Shown here: positions 1 to 21,505 of the stretch, piece by piece
How the letters are laid out: the number at the start of each line of letters is the position of its first letter
How positions within the stretch are numbered: position 1 is the stretch's first letter
NCBI GenBank assembly: GCA_027574665.1
Contig: CM050648.1
Span: 51,507,200 to 51,571,199 of the forward strand
Origin: Rhynochetos jubatus
Lineage: Eukaryota > Chordata > Aves > Eurypygiformes > Rhynochetidae
Direction: 5' to 3'
DNA: 64,000 nucleotides
The notes under the pieces: model-generated
Database searches by the model: none
Seen by the model: the letters and a program-made list of their open reading frames with translations, nothing else
What the model was told of the DNA's origin: nothing
Made by a program: the position numbers and the translations under genes

Positions 1-446
1 AGCTACTTTTGGTCTCTGAGCTGCAGGAACCAAAACCATAGCCAGCTAATTAAAAATGATGGTTTCTGAAATCACGTCACTCACCTGGGCCACACTGAAA
101 ATTTGCTGGCAGTCTCAGCAGAGAGACACCACAGGGGGTGAGGTATGAAACCTCTGGTACCTTCTTGGCTTAGGGAGGGCTAAGCCAAAAGAAGAGAGCA
201 GCACAGCTGAGCCAGCAATGCTGCTGAATGGGCCTAATCTCTTCTACAAACAAATGACAGTTAGTCCTTACTTCTTCAACAGCACTAAATTCATTACAAA
301 AATAAAAATTGCACATTTGTCGTGGATTCCAAGATCAATATCAATGCTCATCATGTCTTCATCCCCCTGTGATGTGGCTCATAAGTATATCTGTATCCTT
401 GTGATCCCAATGAAGCAGAATCCCAAGCTCCCATGTTACTATTTAC
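1..446 (-). other. GREB1L: Intron after GREB1L coding exon 17 (partial)
   Basis: Begins at the donor GTAAAT on the minus strand and runs off the window. I see no family-like coding sequence. A donor-like CAG|GTGAGT on the minus strand near 78-87 has no matching GREB1L sequence upstream of it. Confidence 0.8.
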
Positions 447-580
447 CTTTCTAAAAGTGTGTTGACCATTTTTTCAAAGGTTTCATCACATCTCAAAAGG
501 GGACTTGTGACTCCCCACTGGAGGGATTTGCTGTATTCGTTCAAACCAAAGTACAGCTTGTCTTCATTTGCTGCGTCATC
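447..580 (-). CDS. GREB1L: GREB1L coding exon 17 (residues 905-949), last in window
   Basis: Acceptor CTCTGTATGGAACAG, donor GTAAAT, 134 bp; phase 0 in, phase 2 out. It encodes [20 protein letters not shown], then [19 protein letters not shown], then NTLLE plus a split codon. The YFGL-E and PLLR-D-FE-MV phrases align with the GREB1 segment that follows exon 16. It is not visible as a long open frame and was found from splice sites and family order. The next exon lies beyond position 1, so the rest of the protein (about 970 residues) is outside the window. Confidence 0.9.
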
Positions 581-2024
581 CTGTTCCATACAGAGATAGG
601 AAAAACATAAGGAAAACTGGAACCAGTTTTAGTTTCTTCTGTCATTTAAAAAACAAGTGGAAAGTATTTTCCAAAGCAAAGGATCCTTTCTTGTCATTCA
701 TTCTCTCTCAGTGACGCTATTGGTTTGTTTCAAAGGATACAATAAAACGTAAATAGTTTTTTACATAACTTATTATTTGTCTCCAGCTAGGAAAGAGAGG
801 GGTAGGTCCTTGCAAATCCTTCCATATATCTCCTGTGTGTGATTGCAGGAGGGTTTTAGAACCCTGCTAATTATCTTCTGAGTCCCTATCTCTGGCTTTA
901 TATCCACTGACAAATGTTATCTCTATTTAAAGCAGAACCTAAAACCAGAAGGATTATTCATTTCTGAAATTCTTCTCGACTGTCGGATTCTACGCGTCCC
1001 TGATGGCAATCAGAAACTGATCATCCCTTTGCTGGAATGGGTTGGAATGTCTGCTGTTGCAGACAGCAGTCAGAAAGGCCGGGTATTTGCTGCCTCAGAT
1101 TTCATGAGGCGTTTGCAGGAAGCACAGCATGGCCTCCAATGCGATTACATCACTAGGAGTGTAATGAATCACGTACAGCCTCCTCCTTTTTGTGGGTTAT
1201 TTTTTTAATCATAAGATTGAAAGTTGTTGATTTTTTACTTTTGGGAAACAAAAAAATTGTCTGGACCATTTTACAGAAGGTCATCACTATGGTTTGTATT
1301 AACAATCAACCAAAAAGCAAACTTTGATTATTCATTCACTCCCTCATTTCCACTATATATAGTTCGTTTGATGTCATTTTTTACAGCTGCCACTTTAAGA
1401 CACTTCACGGAAACCAGTGGTCCACTCAGCACAGTGAAGTCAAACTTGATACAAATACACCAAACGAGGAATAGGAGAAAAGGTGATTTTTTTTAAGCAG
1501 GTTTTGCCAAAATATCCTCAGAATCAGCTGGCTGAAACGGTGAAAAAAGCTAACGGTGCAGAATGTCGAACAGACCTTTCTCGCCTCTTCTCTGCCCAAC
1601 AATGGCATCTACTACACCGTAACATGTTAACCCAGCACACAACTTGTGTCAGTGCCAGAGAAGTCATGAACAGACTTGACAGGCTATCTGACGTGTCACT
1701 TACGGTCAAAAGTCAGACTGCTTGAGAACAGGCGGCCAGCTCCAGTGCTTTACGGCACGTCTACATACCTCTGTCTGACCAGAGCGTACAGAGTATTATT
1801 ACATGACCCATACTACACGACTGGACAAAGAAAAACATAGCCTCAATGTCAATGCTGCCTCCACCATCACATCCAGGGCTGGGCACCTGGAGCCTGAGAG
1901 AACAAAATCCAGCAGAGAAAGAGCTCCCTCCTAGCTTTTTTTCTTTAAAACACACCTTCGAGATGCTGTCGGGCGTGAAGTCCGCATTAAAATTCACAGT
2001 TAAAATTAACAATTAAACACTTAC
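581..2024 (-). other. GREB1L: GREB1L intron 16/17 (1.4 kb)
   Basis: No recognised repeat or gene. Short open frames on both strands at about 1.4-2.0 kb show no family resemblance. Confidence 0.75.
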
Positions 2025-2217
2025 CACAGTGTCAAATTGTATCCAGTGTACCTCATTGCTAGAGCTGATCCTGGACTGCTGCGTTTGCAAGGCGTAAGGG
2101 AAAGAGCTGACCTGAAGAACAAGGAGGTTGAATGCTTCAAGGACCTCCCTGCAATTAATAACTCTATCAGCCAGACCATGACTAGGCTCACCGTGTGACA
2201 GGGAACTTGAAACGGCA
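2025..2217 (-). CDS. GREB1L: GREB1L coding exon 16 (residues 840-904)
   Basis: Acceptor TTATTTCTGCAG, donor GTAAGT, 193 bp; phase 2 in, phase 0 out. It encodes [19 protein letters not shown], then [20 protein letters not shown], then [19 protein letters not shown] and [22 protein letters not shown] and NE-HW are conserved in GREB1 as well; [19 protein letters not shown] is the GREB1L form. A longer open frame overlapping in another register is a shadow. Confidence 0.94.
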
Positions 2218-8792
<6,575 letters not shown>

Positions 8793-8927
8793 GTGGTTCT
8801 TGCGTAGAAACCATGGCAGTTGCCTCCTGAGATGACACACACTCGCTAACGTCTCCATTAAAAGGAATAATAACGCTTTCTCCTCGCTGCTGTAGCATTT
8901 TCTCCAGCAGCTTGTCCAAATCATCAC
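8793..8927 (-). CDS. GREB1L: GREB1L coding exon 13 (residues 669-714, LxxLL motif)
   Basis: Acceptor TTCTTACCTAG, donor GTAAGT (consensus), 135 bp, phase 1 in and out. It encodes [19 protein letters not shown], then [16 protein letters not shown], then [10 protein letters not shown]. Residues 672-676 read LDKLL, an LxxLL nuclear-receptor-box pattern in a likely helix; GREB1 has a related ILLDKF at this place. This exon was also found from splice signals and family position. The residue at the junction with exon 14 is read as His714. Confidence 0.89.
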
Positions 8928-10491
<1,564 letters not shown>

Positions 10492-10818
10492 CTAGGACTA
10501 CTACACAGAACTCATTTCCTCTTATCTTTGATGCGCAAATAGTAACAACATAATCTGGTAGCTTCTGCTGATGTTTCATTTCATTGAGAGACCTCAAGGT
10601 CTCCGAGATGCCCTCTGCCAGCGAGTTCTGGGTAACGACCACGTGCACGAGGTCCCGGGACACGCTAGCGATTAACCTAGCAAGCCAAGGGAGTTGACCC
10701 GGTGACACAGAGGCACACTGTGCGCTCATTTGCAAGGATCGCTCTCTCAGAGTGAACTCCTGCATAGCTTTCAACATGATCTGCTCAAATTCTTCCCTCA
10801 GGGGTATCTGGTCAGGAC
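10492..10818 (-). CDS. GREB1L: GREB1L coding exon 11 (residues 517-626, largest exon)
   Basis: Acceptor GTCATCAATGTAG, donor GTGAGT, 327 bp, the longest coding exon here, phase 1 in and out. It encodes [19 protein letters not shown], then [13 protein letters not shown], then [19 protein letters not shown], then [14 protein letters not shown], and ends [19 protein letters not shown] plus CVVVLG. The QLPWLA, SLAEG and YVV-ICA phrases are shared with GREB1, and the alternating hydrophobic strands and helices suggest an alpha/beta fold. An open frame continues past both splice sites by chance. Confidence 0.94.
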
Positions 10819-11068
10819 CTACATTGATGACAAACAAACAGAACAGTATCTCATATAAAAATGTTATTGAACCAGGAATAATCACACGTCTGTCTTGATC
10901 TGACAAGCTGCTTCACCGTATTTTTCACATTCACAAAGCCCACTCACTACTCAGTGGATAACCACGCACATGGCGTGTTCTTCCTTTTTCACGTTAGAAG
11001 CCATGCTCTGCCTCCACCTCCCTTCTTTTCTTTTTTTAACAATGAGGTATTCCATCTCGCTCCTAGCC

Positions 11069-11086
11069 TTTTTTTTTTTTTTTTTT
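11069..11086. repeat. Poly(T) run, 18 bases
   Basis: Uninterrupted T18 on the plus strand (A18 on the gene's sense strand). No retroposed body can be recognised beside it. Confidence 0.95.
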
Positions 11087-14000
11087 ACCTTCAGAAACTG
11101 GTGGGACCATCAGGGAGTGGGAAAATACGTGCCTTTTGTCTGGCACAGAAGGATTAATCATGCAGCCTCCTTATGTTTTTACAGCAGAAACCCCAAATCC
11201 TTACCCTCGCAGCCTAATCGCAGCCATGCAGTCTGACAGTCTGTCAAGTGGTCTTTGGTTGGCTTTGCCTCATGGTGCGTGCCAGTAAACTGAGCACGGA
11301 TATAAACAAACATGTTTAACCTCTTCTTTGACTTCAGTTAAGTTTGATTAATTTAGAAAATCTTCAAATTTTTAACATTAAGAGATATATGCCACCTTAG
11401 ATCTACATTCCCCAGACTTTCTACACTGTATTGCAAACTTAAACTGGAAAGCAGGCAAATAAGCTGCCCTATCTTGGCATCGGTACCGTGGCTCAGCTTC
11501 AAGTAACATTTTGCTCCCTGACATTTGTCTCATTGTCAAACGTGCTCAGGAACAGATAAAAATATTCACGAATGCAGAGCAAGAAGTAACCACAGTTTAA
11601 ATTGGCAAGATCTGTCAGTGCCAACGGAGACAGCTTCACGCTTCAGCAGCTTGCTTTTCTATGACAAAAGGGGACCTAAATACCAGAGATATGTGAAATG
11701 CTGGGTGTTTGGGTTTATGTTTTCTTTCAGGGCCAAAGACAACAAGCATCATTTTTGATGCAAGCCAAAAAATTCTGATGAGTCTAATTTAACGCAGCAC
11801 AGGCATAATTCTGTCTTTACAGTTCTCTTCTTTTGGAAGTGTATTTTCTTTTCCCTTTTAAGACAGCATCATGAATTCTAGATCTCCGAAGATCTCAAAC
11901 CACAAAAAATAGACATTTATTGACATCTTCTGCAGAAATAAACTCTATCTCTGACATATCGACCACAAAAAAAAGATGTTAGACACTAAAAGAAATAAAA
12001 GCAAGCATTTGCTGATTGAGGGGGGTTACTTTAGAGACAATCTCTAGACACTGGGGCCATCATGAATGCAAGAAAATGAAAATAATTGTACAAATGGAAA
12101 GATTTCAGTATGAGAACACACAGAATTTCGTTCAGATGACTTATAAGAGAAAAACTTTAAAAAATAAAGGTAGTTATCAGAAAAGCATTGACAAAGAGTG
12201 AAGTGTTTAATACCACAGTTGGCTCGTGGCAGTCTTTCTCTACAACTACACCGAAAAATAATGGAACTAATATCAGATGAGATGGAAAACAAAACGATAG
12301 GTATTGATTTTGATTGTGAACAGTTTCATAAATACAGATACAGGAATCTGTCAGGTAAAAAGGGAATATTTGGAAGCTTCTCTACAGAAACGAGTAATGA
12401 AAGGATCATCCTCATTTCAGAAAACAAAACTGAAAAAAAAACCCATAAAACATTAATATGTGAAAAAGACCTCATTAACATAGTTATGCTTCCAAAAGCA
12501 CCTACAGCTTAAGACAACACATTCAAATATTAATTTCTGGGGGGACACAGTTCACAGTGCATCTCACGCACAACTACTCCTCCAACCATCTAAGACCAGG
12601 AGAATTGCTGGAGTAACCTCTTGCTTTGAGTGTCTGAACATCCCTTCCACTGAAAACCGAGGCTTGTTCCTGCCTTGAGTCTGCATGTGCGTTCAGATAC
12701 TGAAGCTGCACAACGCCTCTGGGTGTCACGGCACACACCCCCCCTCAGCGATCCAAACGTACCACAGCGAGAGAGAAGGGAGAATGGCTTTATCATTTCA
12801 GACACAGACCTTAGCACCGTGTAGGATGAGCTCATGCTTGTAGAAACAGTAGTGCGGTAGTAAAAAGCACACAGTTACAAATGAGAGAAAATAACCCATA
12901 CTGCAAATATGGGCATTCTGAGGGATAAAAACAAAGCTTGAGAATCCTCCACTACGAATGCTGCCAAAGCTAACATATGTGAACACTGATTAAGTACAGG
13001 TGACAGACTGTAAAGAACCACTGAAATCAAACACACCTCTCGATCTGTTTTTACTTATTTCTTTATCACGGTCAGAGGAATTGACTGACAGCAATGCTAT
13101 GGCTCCCAATCACAGTTTTAACTGTGTCTAGTCTTCACAGTAAGTTTAAAATTAAAGCATCAGAAAAGCACTTATTTTGTGTGCTTTGATTTGTAATATC
13201 ATTGTGAAATTGCTCAGCTGATTTCTGAAAACACGACAGCATTATCCTACAATTAATAATGTTGTCATAACCTTGCAGGAAAACTGAAAGGAATCCTCAA
13301 ATATATCTTTTTTCAAAACAGGACCACTTTCCTAAATAATATTCTTATGATCTGTGATCAGAGTCGTCTGCAAACATATTTGTACAAGTAGTGAGATCTG
13401 GAAAAATTAGGCAAGACTCAGTATCTATTCCATTCTTCTGTCTGCTTTTTTCATTGCCTTTATCCAACTCTTTCACAATACACTCTGGAAAAAAGAATAA
13501 TTTTTTATTCATACTTTCTCAAAAAGGAAAAAAAGAAGAGACTCACATGAGTAAACTGTTAATTTATGTGCATATTTGTCTCTTCTCGTCAAAAACTTTT
13601 GAGGCTGGCTGCTCTCCAATCATCTTTAATTTGCTTTGATCTTACCAAATGGGATAAAGGCTATAGATCAGTGCAACTGTCACAATTCCAACAGTTTTAA
13701 GTTTGTTGCAATATTCAGATCAGCAACATGTTTTGCGGGCCGTGCTCTTGCAGAATGCTTTTACTTTTCTCCTCATTAGGCTCTTTCATCTCACAGGGCT
13801 GGCGCCCATCTCCACATAAGACCAAATGGAAAACTAATCAGCTGTGCACAGCCAAGAATAAAAGCCAAACTAATCACCTGCTAATAAGGGAACTGCTCTA
13901 TGCTGAAGGCTGGGTGCTCACCAGACACAACGCAGCTCCAGGAGCTTTGCATGAATCTTCCCCCAGTCGGCAGCAAGTACAGACTTGCTGCATCCATCCC

Positions 14001-14148
14001 AGGTTGGGTTTGCTCATGGAATATGGTTCACTGACTCAGTAAGTTTCAATAAATGGTTTATTTTTAACTGCAAATGCTGTATCAGCTGGGGATGTGTTTC
14101 TCTGAAGGAAATTTGCAAGCTGCCTCTGTCAATCCAGGAATGTGTGAA

Positions 14149-14736
14149 TGTGCTGGTTTTGGCTGGGACAGAGTTAATTTTCTTCTCTGTAGGCAGTATG
14201 GGACTGTGTTTGGGATCTGTGCTGGACACAGTGTTGACAATACAGGGATGTTGTAGTTACTGCTGAGCAGTGCCTACACAGAGTCAAGGCCTTTTCTGCC
14301 CCTCACCCCACCCCACCAGCGAGTGGGCTGGGGGTGCACAAGGAGCTGGGAGGGGACACAGCTGGGACAGCTGACCCCAACTGACCAAAGGGATATTCCA
14401 TACCCTATGACACCATGCTCAGCATGTAGAGCTGGGGGAAGAAGGAAGGGGGGGACATTCGGCGTGATGGTGTTTGTCTTCCCAAGTAGCTGTTACGCAT
14501 GATGGAGCCCTGCTTTCCTGGAGATGGCTGAGCACCTGCCTGCCCATGGTGAATGTATTCCTTGTTTTGCTTTGCTTGTGCATGCAGCTTTTGCTTTACT
14601 TAAACTGTCTTTATCTTAACCCATGCGTTTTCCCACTTTCACCCTTTCGATTCTCTTCCCCCCATCATGCTGGGGAGGAGGAAGTGAGCAAGCAGCTGTG
14701 TGGTGCTTAGCTGCCAGCTGGGGTTAAACCACAACA
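14149..14736 (+). mobile_element. Solo LTR of avian ERVL-like endogenous retrovirus (copy A)
   Basis: 588 bp unit that starts TGTGCTGGTTTTGGCTGGG and ends TTAAACCACAACA, flanked by the 5-bp direct repeat GTGAA (14,144-14,148 and 14,737-14,741). TG...CA ends and a 5-bp target duplication fit ERVL-type integration. A second member lies at 30,877-31,466. No gag, pol or env sequence is present, so this is the product of LTR-LTR recombination. Compared with copy B it has lost three bases in the TTATTAAACTG region, which removes the ATTAAA polyadenylation hexamer. It is antisense to GREB1L. The family name is inferred by eye. Confidence 0.93.
14372..14387 (-). promoter_or_regulatory. DR4-like nuclear-receptor half-site pair in solo LTR copy A
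   Basis: On the minus strand the LTR reads TGGTCA-GTTG-GGGTCA, two RGGTCA-like half-sites as a direct repeat with 4-bp spacing (thyroid-hormone/LXR type). Binding is not shown; it is a sequence match only. The identical element occurs in copy B. Confidence 0.35.
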
Positions 14737-15763
14737 GTGAACCAGCTGGTATTAACATGCAGACTCTACAAACCTTCCAGTGAAGATGAAAACCTCTACT
14801 AACAAATGTAAGCCCACTGAGAGAAAGGCAACAGAAAAACATTCAGCCTGTAAAAAAATGAAGCAGCCCTCTGTCATTTCTAACCAGGCATCCAGTGGAT
14901 TACTGAGGCAGAGAAGGATAAATAAACCAACAGGTCACTCTAGAGGGTATTACAGCACAGAAGATGGCCTCTTCCCTGCCCTTAACAGTACTGCATCAAG
15001 GGAGAAGAGCAAAGCACAAGAACCCATGGGTGAAACCTGCACAGAGCAGGGGGTTTTGCTCCCCAGATCACGGGATTATCACCGGTTGTGCTTCTGTTGA
15101 AGTGTCTGCACATTTCATACCATTATGTATTACAGTTGTCCTAGTGGCAACCCAGCACAGGAAAAAACAGCGTGCTCTTCACAAAAGTCATTTCACACTC
15201 CTCTATGATACGCGGCATCTTTTCAGATACAGAAGTTAAAACTGAGACTGCTGTGAGAAGTTTCCCAACACTATCCAGCACTACTTTTTAACTCTTACAA
15301 CTTTACTGTTAACACAGTTGCTTTTTACTCTAAGGTAGGGAAAAATGTGTGGACCTGCAATAAGAGAAAGGAAAAGTGGTTTGCTGGTTTGCTCTCAAGA
15401 GTCCATGTAAAAAACATTTACAAGAAGGAGATATTCACTGAATCACTTGCCTTAGTCTGAATAACAAATGTGGTTTTCATGTAAACGGTGCTGTCACCAA
15501 AACAATGATGACCATCACACATCTGCCAGCAGTTGCCACAAAACTGAATAAAACAGACCGAGTGTCCTTAGAAAGAGCTGTGATAACTGATGGTTTGATA
15601 CCCTAAGCAAATGAGTGATTTGCATTGCAAATGGGTTTTCACAAAGGTGACCTGGTCAATCCCCATATGGAGAGCAGAAGCACTATCAGCCTTTAGATTG
15701 ACTTCGCTTCTTCAGTCTGGTGAAGAAAGCAGTCAAGTCACACACACTAGATGGAGCCACTTA

Positions 15764-17836
<2,073 letters not shown>

Positions 17837-17974
17837 CTATCAGAATCACTGGCCTGACTCCTGAGTTATTCAGCAGGTTTTCAGGAACTATTACAGTCTC
17901 CCCCGCTGGGATGGGTTGAGGCTGTAAAATTCCAGTTAACATGGACTGAGGAACTGGGACTGACAAAAGAGGCT
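17837..17974 (-). CDS. GREB1L: GREB1L coding exon 9 (residues 409-455)
   Basis: Acceptor TTATTTTATAG, donor GTAAGT (perfect consensus), 138 bp, phase 1 in and out. It encodes [15 protein letters not shown], then [17 protein letters not shown], then VRPVILIG. The VPENLLxxxxxRPVIxIG pattern marks the return to family-wide conserved sequence after the variable linker of exons 5-8 (GREB1 has VPDNLL...KPVIFKG at this place). No motif of defined biochemical function is recognised. Confidence 0.9.
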
Positions 17975-19715
17975 CTATAAAATAAAGAAAAGAGAAGCTT
18001 CCATTACGAAAAGGCTCATACTGTGATTTGGCCGTATGAACAAATAAAAAAAAAATTACTGCAGATCACTGACTGTAATAAAATTCAAAAGGTCTCTGCA
18101 TTTCCTGCTATGGTTTTAAGTAATTTAAATGAAGAGCCTATATCCTCCTGTAGCCCCACCCCTAAAATAAAACTTTTTCTGACCACTGTATTGTTGGTGG
18201 GAAGGAGAGAAGAAAACACAGGTTTGAATATGCATCTTCAAACAAAGCCAAGTACTAAGCCAAAAGGCCAACTCAACTCTAAGACAGAGGCTACCTCCCA
18301 ATACCACCCCACAGCACAAGGGAAGAGACTGCTCTGACTTCTGACATAGTATATATGTAAATAAAAAAACCAAATATAGGCCAAAATTTCAGAGTCATCC
18401 TTAGACGGTTGCTACAAGGATAAAAATTAGACTTTACTCACGAAAGAGCAATAACAGCTTTCACAAGTAAAACTAAATGAATCAAAGTGCAAGAATTTTG
18501 TAATCTCTGATCAGGTTCAGTGTGAGATCTGCTTCAGAAGCTTCTCAGGCTTCATTCGGTGGTTTGTAACAGATTTTTCCAAGCAATGCCATCAACAGAA
18601 AAACAGGCAGCATGCATAAACGCATGCAGTGGAAGTGTTTATCCAACAGAAAAAAAACCACTACGAAAGACTCCTGGAAAACGGAGTACACAGCAGAGGG
18701 AGTGGATTTGTGGAGACAAACTCAACGAAAAGGGAGGAGATTGCCTTATATCACATATCTTCAGCAGGTCTCTGAAGCTAGAAAGCTACAAAAGCTGCGG
18801 ATTGAGTTGCTCAAGCAGGCAGGCCTGCACTACCATGTAACCCTTCTTCCCATGATAAGGATCTCTGAAAAGCAGTTCCAAACCACCTCAAATTCAAGCC
18901 CTCCAAAGCAGAGTTAAAAATATTATCGTGCATGTTGACAAATGTTTTATTATTCCCTGTATATTCATCTTCTCTTTCTATAGACACAGGAATAAATGTT
19001 TACTCCCCTTTCCAAAGTATTCTGAGTCCCACAACTGAAAAGTGCTTAAACAGCAAGCAGTTTTGTTGATAGCAATGATGAGAGCGAGTATAAAGATGTA
19101 TATCTTTATACATACCCTACATGGATACTGATGAGCATTCACACACATTTGTATTTAATCCTGTTTCACGTGATGACGTTACATACAGCTTTTCCACGCA
19201 CAACAGACATTTGGTCTCACAAACTTTATGCTTTTAACTGAAGATGGCCTAGTGGATATCCGTGCCCTTTGTTAGGCCAAAGTTATATAAAGCCCATTTT
19301 CCGGTGCAGGAACCGAGTGTACTGTTTCTGTAGCTTACCACACCAGACACAGCACTCAGGGTGAAGGCTAATGGAAATCCTTCAAATATGTTCATATATC
19401 CATGCACCTGCACAATTTTAGAAGAACTGAGTTACATTCAGGGGACTTGGATAGCTTTGGATCCTTATTAATATTACTCTCCTCTTCCTTTCCTCTCTCC
19501 CTCACAGTAATTTTAATTTCCCATTGTCCCATCTTAGATGAATGCAACAAGGACCAGGCCAATCACGTATGTTTTTCTGGGGCATCTGAAGCACTAAACT
19601 ACTTCAACAAGCTTAGTTATGTTTTCTGCGCAACACTTAAGAGAAGCAGCACTGGGCGACTGGTCTGGCTGAGCACAGCTTTTTACAAATTAAATCTGTA
19701 GGATGCAAGTTTTAC
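17975..19715 (-). other. GREB1L: GREB1L intron 8/9 (1.7 kb)
   Basis: Contains a perfect 10-bp inverted repeat with a 4-base loop at 19,088-19,111. No other feature is recognised. Confidence 0.75.
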
Positions 19716-19835
19716 CTGTTCTTGCCGAAGGACGAATTGTAGGAACAGGTACCGCTAAACCAGGAGGAGGGACTGGGGACCCAGGAGACCATCCCCGGTG
19801 ACGTTTCTTTGGTGGTCCAGAACTGGACATTGATG
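19716..19835 (-). CDS. GREB1L: GREB1L coding exon 8 (residues 369-409, basic motif)
   Basis: Acceptor TTCCTTCCCAG, donor GTAAAA, 120 bp, phase 1 in and out. It encodes [20 protein letters not shown], then a Pro-rich [20 protein letters not shown]. The PPKKRHR cluster (residues 376-382) is a good monopartite nuclear localisation signal and the KKRH-GWSP phrase is shared by GREB1 and GREB1L. The reported nuclear action of the family agrees with this (established for GREB1, inferred here). The adjacent WSP and SP pairs are proline-directed kinase sites in principle. Confidence 0.91.
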
Positions 19836-20173
19836 CTGGGAAGGAAATCAAAAACTAATTCTAAAACCCATCCTCCAAAGTGACCAGATTCCAGCCCCCA
19901 TTTCCATTTCACATTGGTGTTCAGCTGGTATCACGCCACAGAGCATCAGAGGCTTACACCAGATTTACACGAAGCCAGACTACGAACGCGAAAAATGTTG
20001 TTGCCTGTGTTAAAAAGTACAGAATTATCATTATTGGTCGTGCCAAAAACCCAAATGGATCTGTAAAGACTGAATTGCAGAAACAGCAATGACGGGAAGA
20101 AGAACAAAATCACAGATTTCAGGCTCAACAGCCAGTGTAGTTTAAAATAAGAGAACAGAGAGGTTGTCTGTAC
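19836..20173 (-). other. GREB1L: GREB1L intron 7/8 (338 bp)
   Basis: Shortest intron but one in the gene segment. No repeat or motif of note. Confidence 0.8.
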
Positions 20174-20311
20174 CTTGGTCTCCAGCTGCACAGCTAGGGC
20201 TTGGAGATGTCGAGTGAGGCATTGGCCGAGAAACTGTAGAACTCAATACATTATTTCTTCCTCCATTAGCGTTTCCATTAGCAACATCCGTGGCACGCAG
20301 CGAAAGAGGAG
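20174..20311 (-). CDS. GREB1L: GREB1L coding exon 7 (residues 323-369, linker)
   Basis: Acceptor ATTATACTCAG, donor GTACAG, 138 bp, phase 1 in and out. It encodes PLSLRATDVANGNANGGRNN, then SSTVSRPMPHSTSPSPSCAAGDQ. The Asn/Gly and Ser/Pro richness indicates a flexible, phosphorylatable linker rather than a folded domain. The minus-strand frame stays open well beyond the splice sites on both sides by chance, so the exon limits are set by the splice signals and phase. A short 338 bp intron follows before exon 8. Confidence 0.84.
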
Positions 20312-21370
20312 CTGAGTATAATAAAATACAGAGCGCGTGGCTTAAAACCATCTTGAAAACAAACAAACAAAAATCATACGGCCGCATGTAGACACAAAAG
20401 AACAGGGCAAGATGTGTGACTGAAAGAAACAGAGTCCAGGGAAAGCAGGAAGCGTACTTGGCGGAGAGTAATACGGGCACAGGCGGCAAAATCCTAACCA
20501 TGAAACGGGGTCTCCAGATTTCAGGGTGGGAAGGATAGGTGGAAGGAAAGAAAAAAAACGCAAAACAAACCCCACTAAAGTAAAATAGGAAATTACACAC
20601 ACAGAAAATTATTGGGAAGTTTGTGACACATTTGTTCACACACTGAAAATTTTAAAAAGTGCACATAACTGATTCAATTTGTGAAGAGGTCTGAGCCCCT
20701 CTGGTACATCTATACATTTTTTTGCCAGTTGTCTATGCACCACAGACAGTAATTCACTACAGGGTCCTGATCTAAAGCTTTATCAAGGGAGATCAGGCAG
20801 AGACAGGAGAGTTTGCTGCACACTGTACATGCTCTGAGCACTACTGAGGCAAACTATGCTGAATTGCCCTCCCTCTGCCTAAGACAATCCTCCAGTCCCA
20901 GCAGGTCTGACACCCCAGCAGGACCCACTACATCCAGATCACAAAACGAAACTACAACAACGGGGGATCACAGTAAGTTATCCTCACACTTCTGAGATAC
21001 TTCTTATTCTTTTTCACAGACTAATTTTTGCAGAGGAAAAAAATGGTGTAAGCTGCATAGAGTAGACATGGAGCCCAGTGGGTACTACAGCTCCATGCCG
21101 TATCTGCCAGCTCCACCAAGATTTCTCTCCCAGAAACATACTCTGGGAGCAGGAGATGGTGCGGCAGCCATCTGAAAGCCGAGGTGAGGGCTCAGTTTGG
21201 GGACAGTAATGGCCAAGGAAATTTTCTGTGCAGAGGACCGAGAGAATACGAGAGCTCTGGAGAATAATAGGTAATGTTCTCCTTTCCTTTTTCCACCAAA
21301 AAGATTATTTCTTGGCTGTTAAGCTGGTAATTCCCTTGGCTCTCAGCTATCCTGGAAAGCAAAGCCATAC
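20312..21370 (-). other. GREB1L: GREB1L intron 6/7 (1.1 kb)
   Basis: No recognised feature. The minus-strand frame that extends exon 7 to about 20,639 is hydrophobic and has no family resemblance. Confidence 0.75.
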
Positions 21371-21505
21371 CTGCAGAAAACGCCTTTCCTACGAGCTGTA
21401 CTGACAGAGCCAGAGGTTTCACAACATTCTTGTTCCGGGCTGTGTCTTGAGTTCCACTTAAGTTAACAGCAGAAGATGACTTTGCTGGGCTGAATACTGA
21501 AGAAT
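21371..21505 (-). CDS. GREB1L: GREB1L coding exon 6 (residues 278-323)
   Basis: Acceptor ACTTTTCTCAG, donor GTATGG, 135 bp, phase 1 in and out. It encodes DSSVFSPAKSSSAVNLSG, then DTARNKNVVKPLALSVQ, then LVGKAFSA. It continues the Ser-rich linker of exon 5. The assignment rests on position, clean splice sites, matching phase and an open frame; the sequence itself is less conserved between GREB1 and GREB1L than the flanking blocks. No catalytic or binding motif is visible. Confidence 0.86.

Noticed and set aside
78-87. Strong donor-like CAG|GTGAGT on the minus strand, as if an exon ended near 88
   Set aside because: The sequence upstream of it does not match the GREB1L segment expected after exon 17 and lacks a convincing acceptor in a matching frame.
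20142-20639. 165-codon minus-strand frame containing exon 7
   Set aside because: Only the 138 bp between splice sites is exon; the hydrophobic remainder is intron open by chance.
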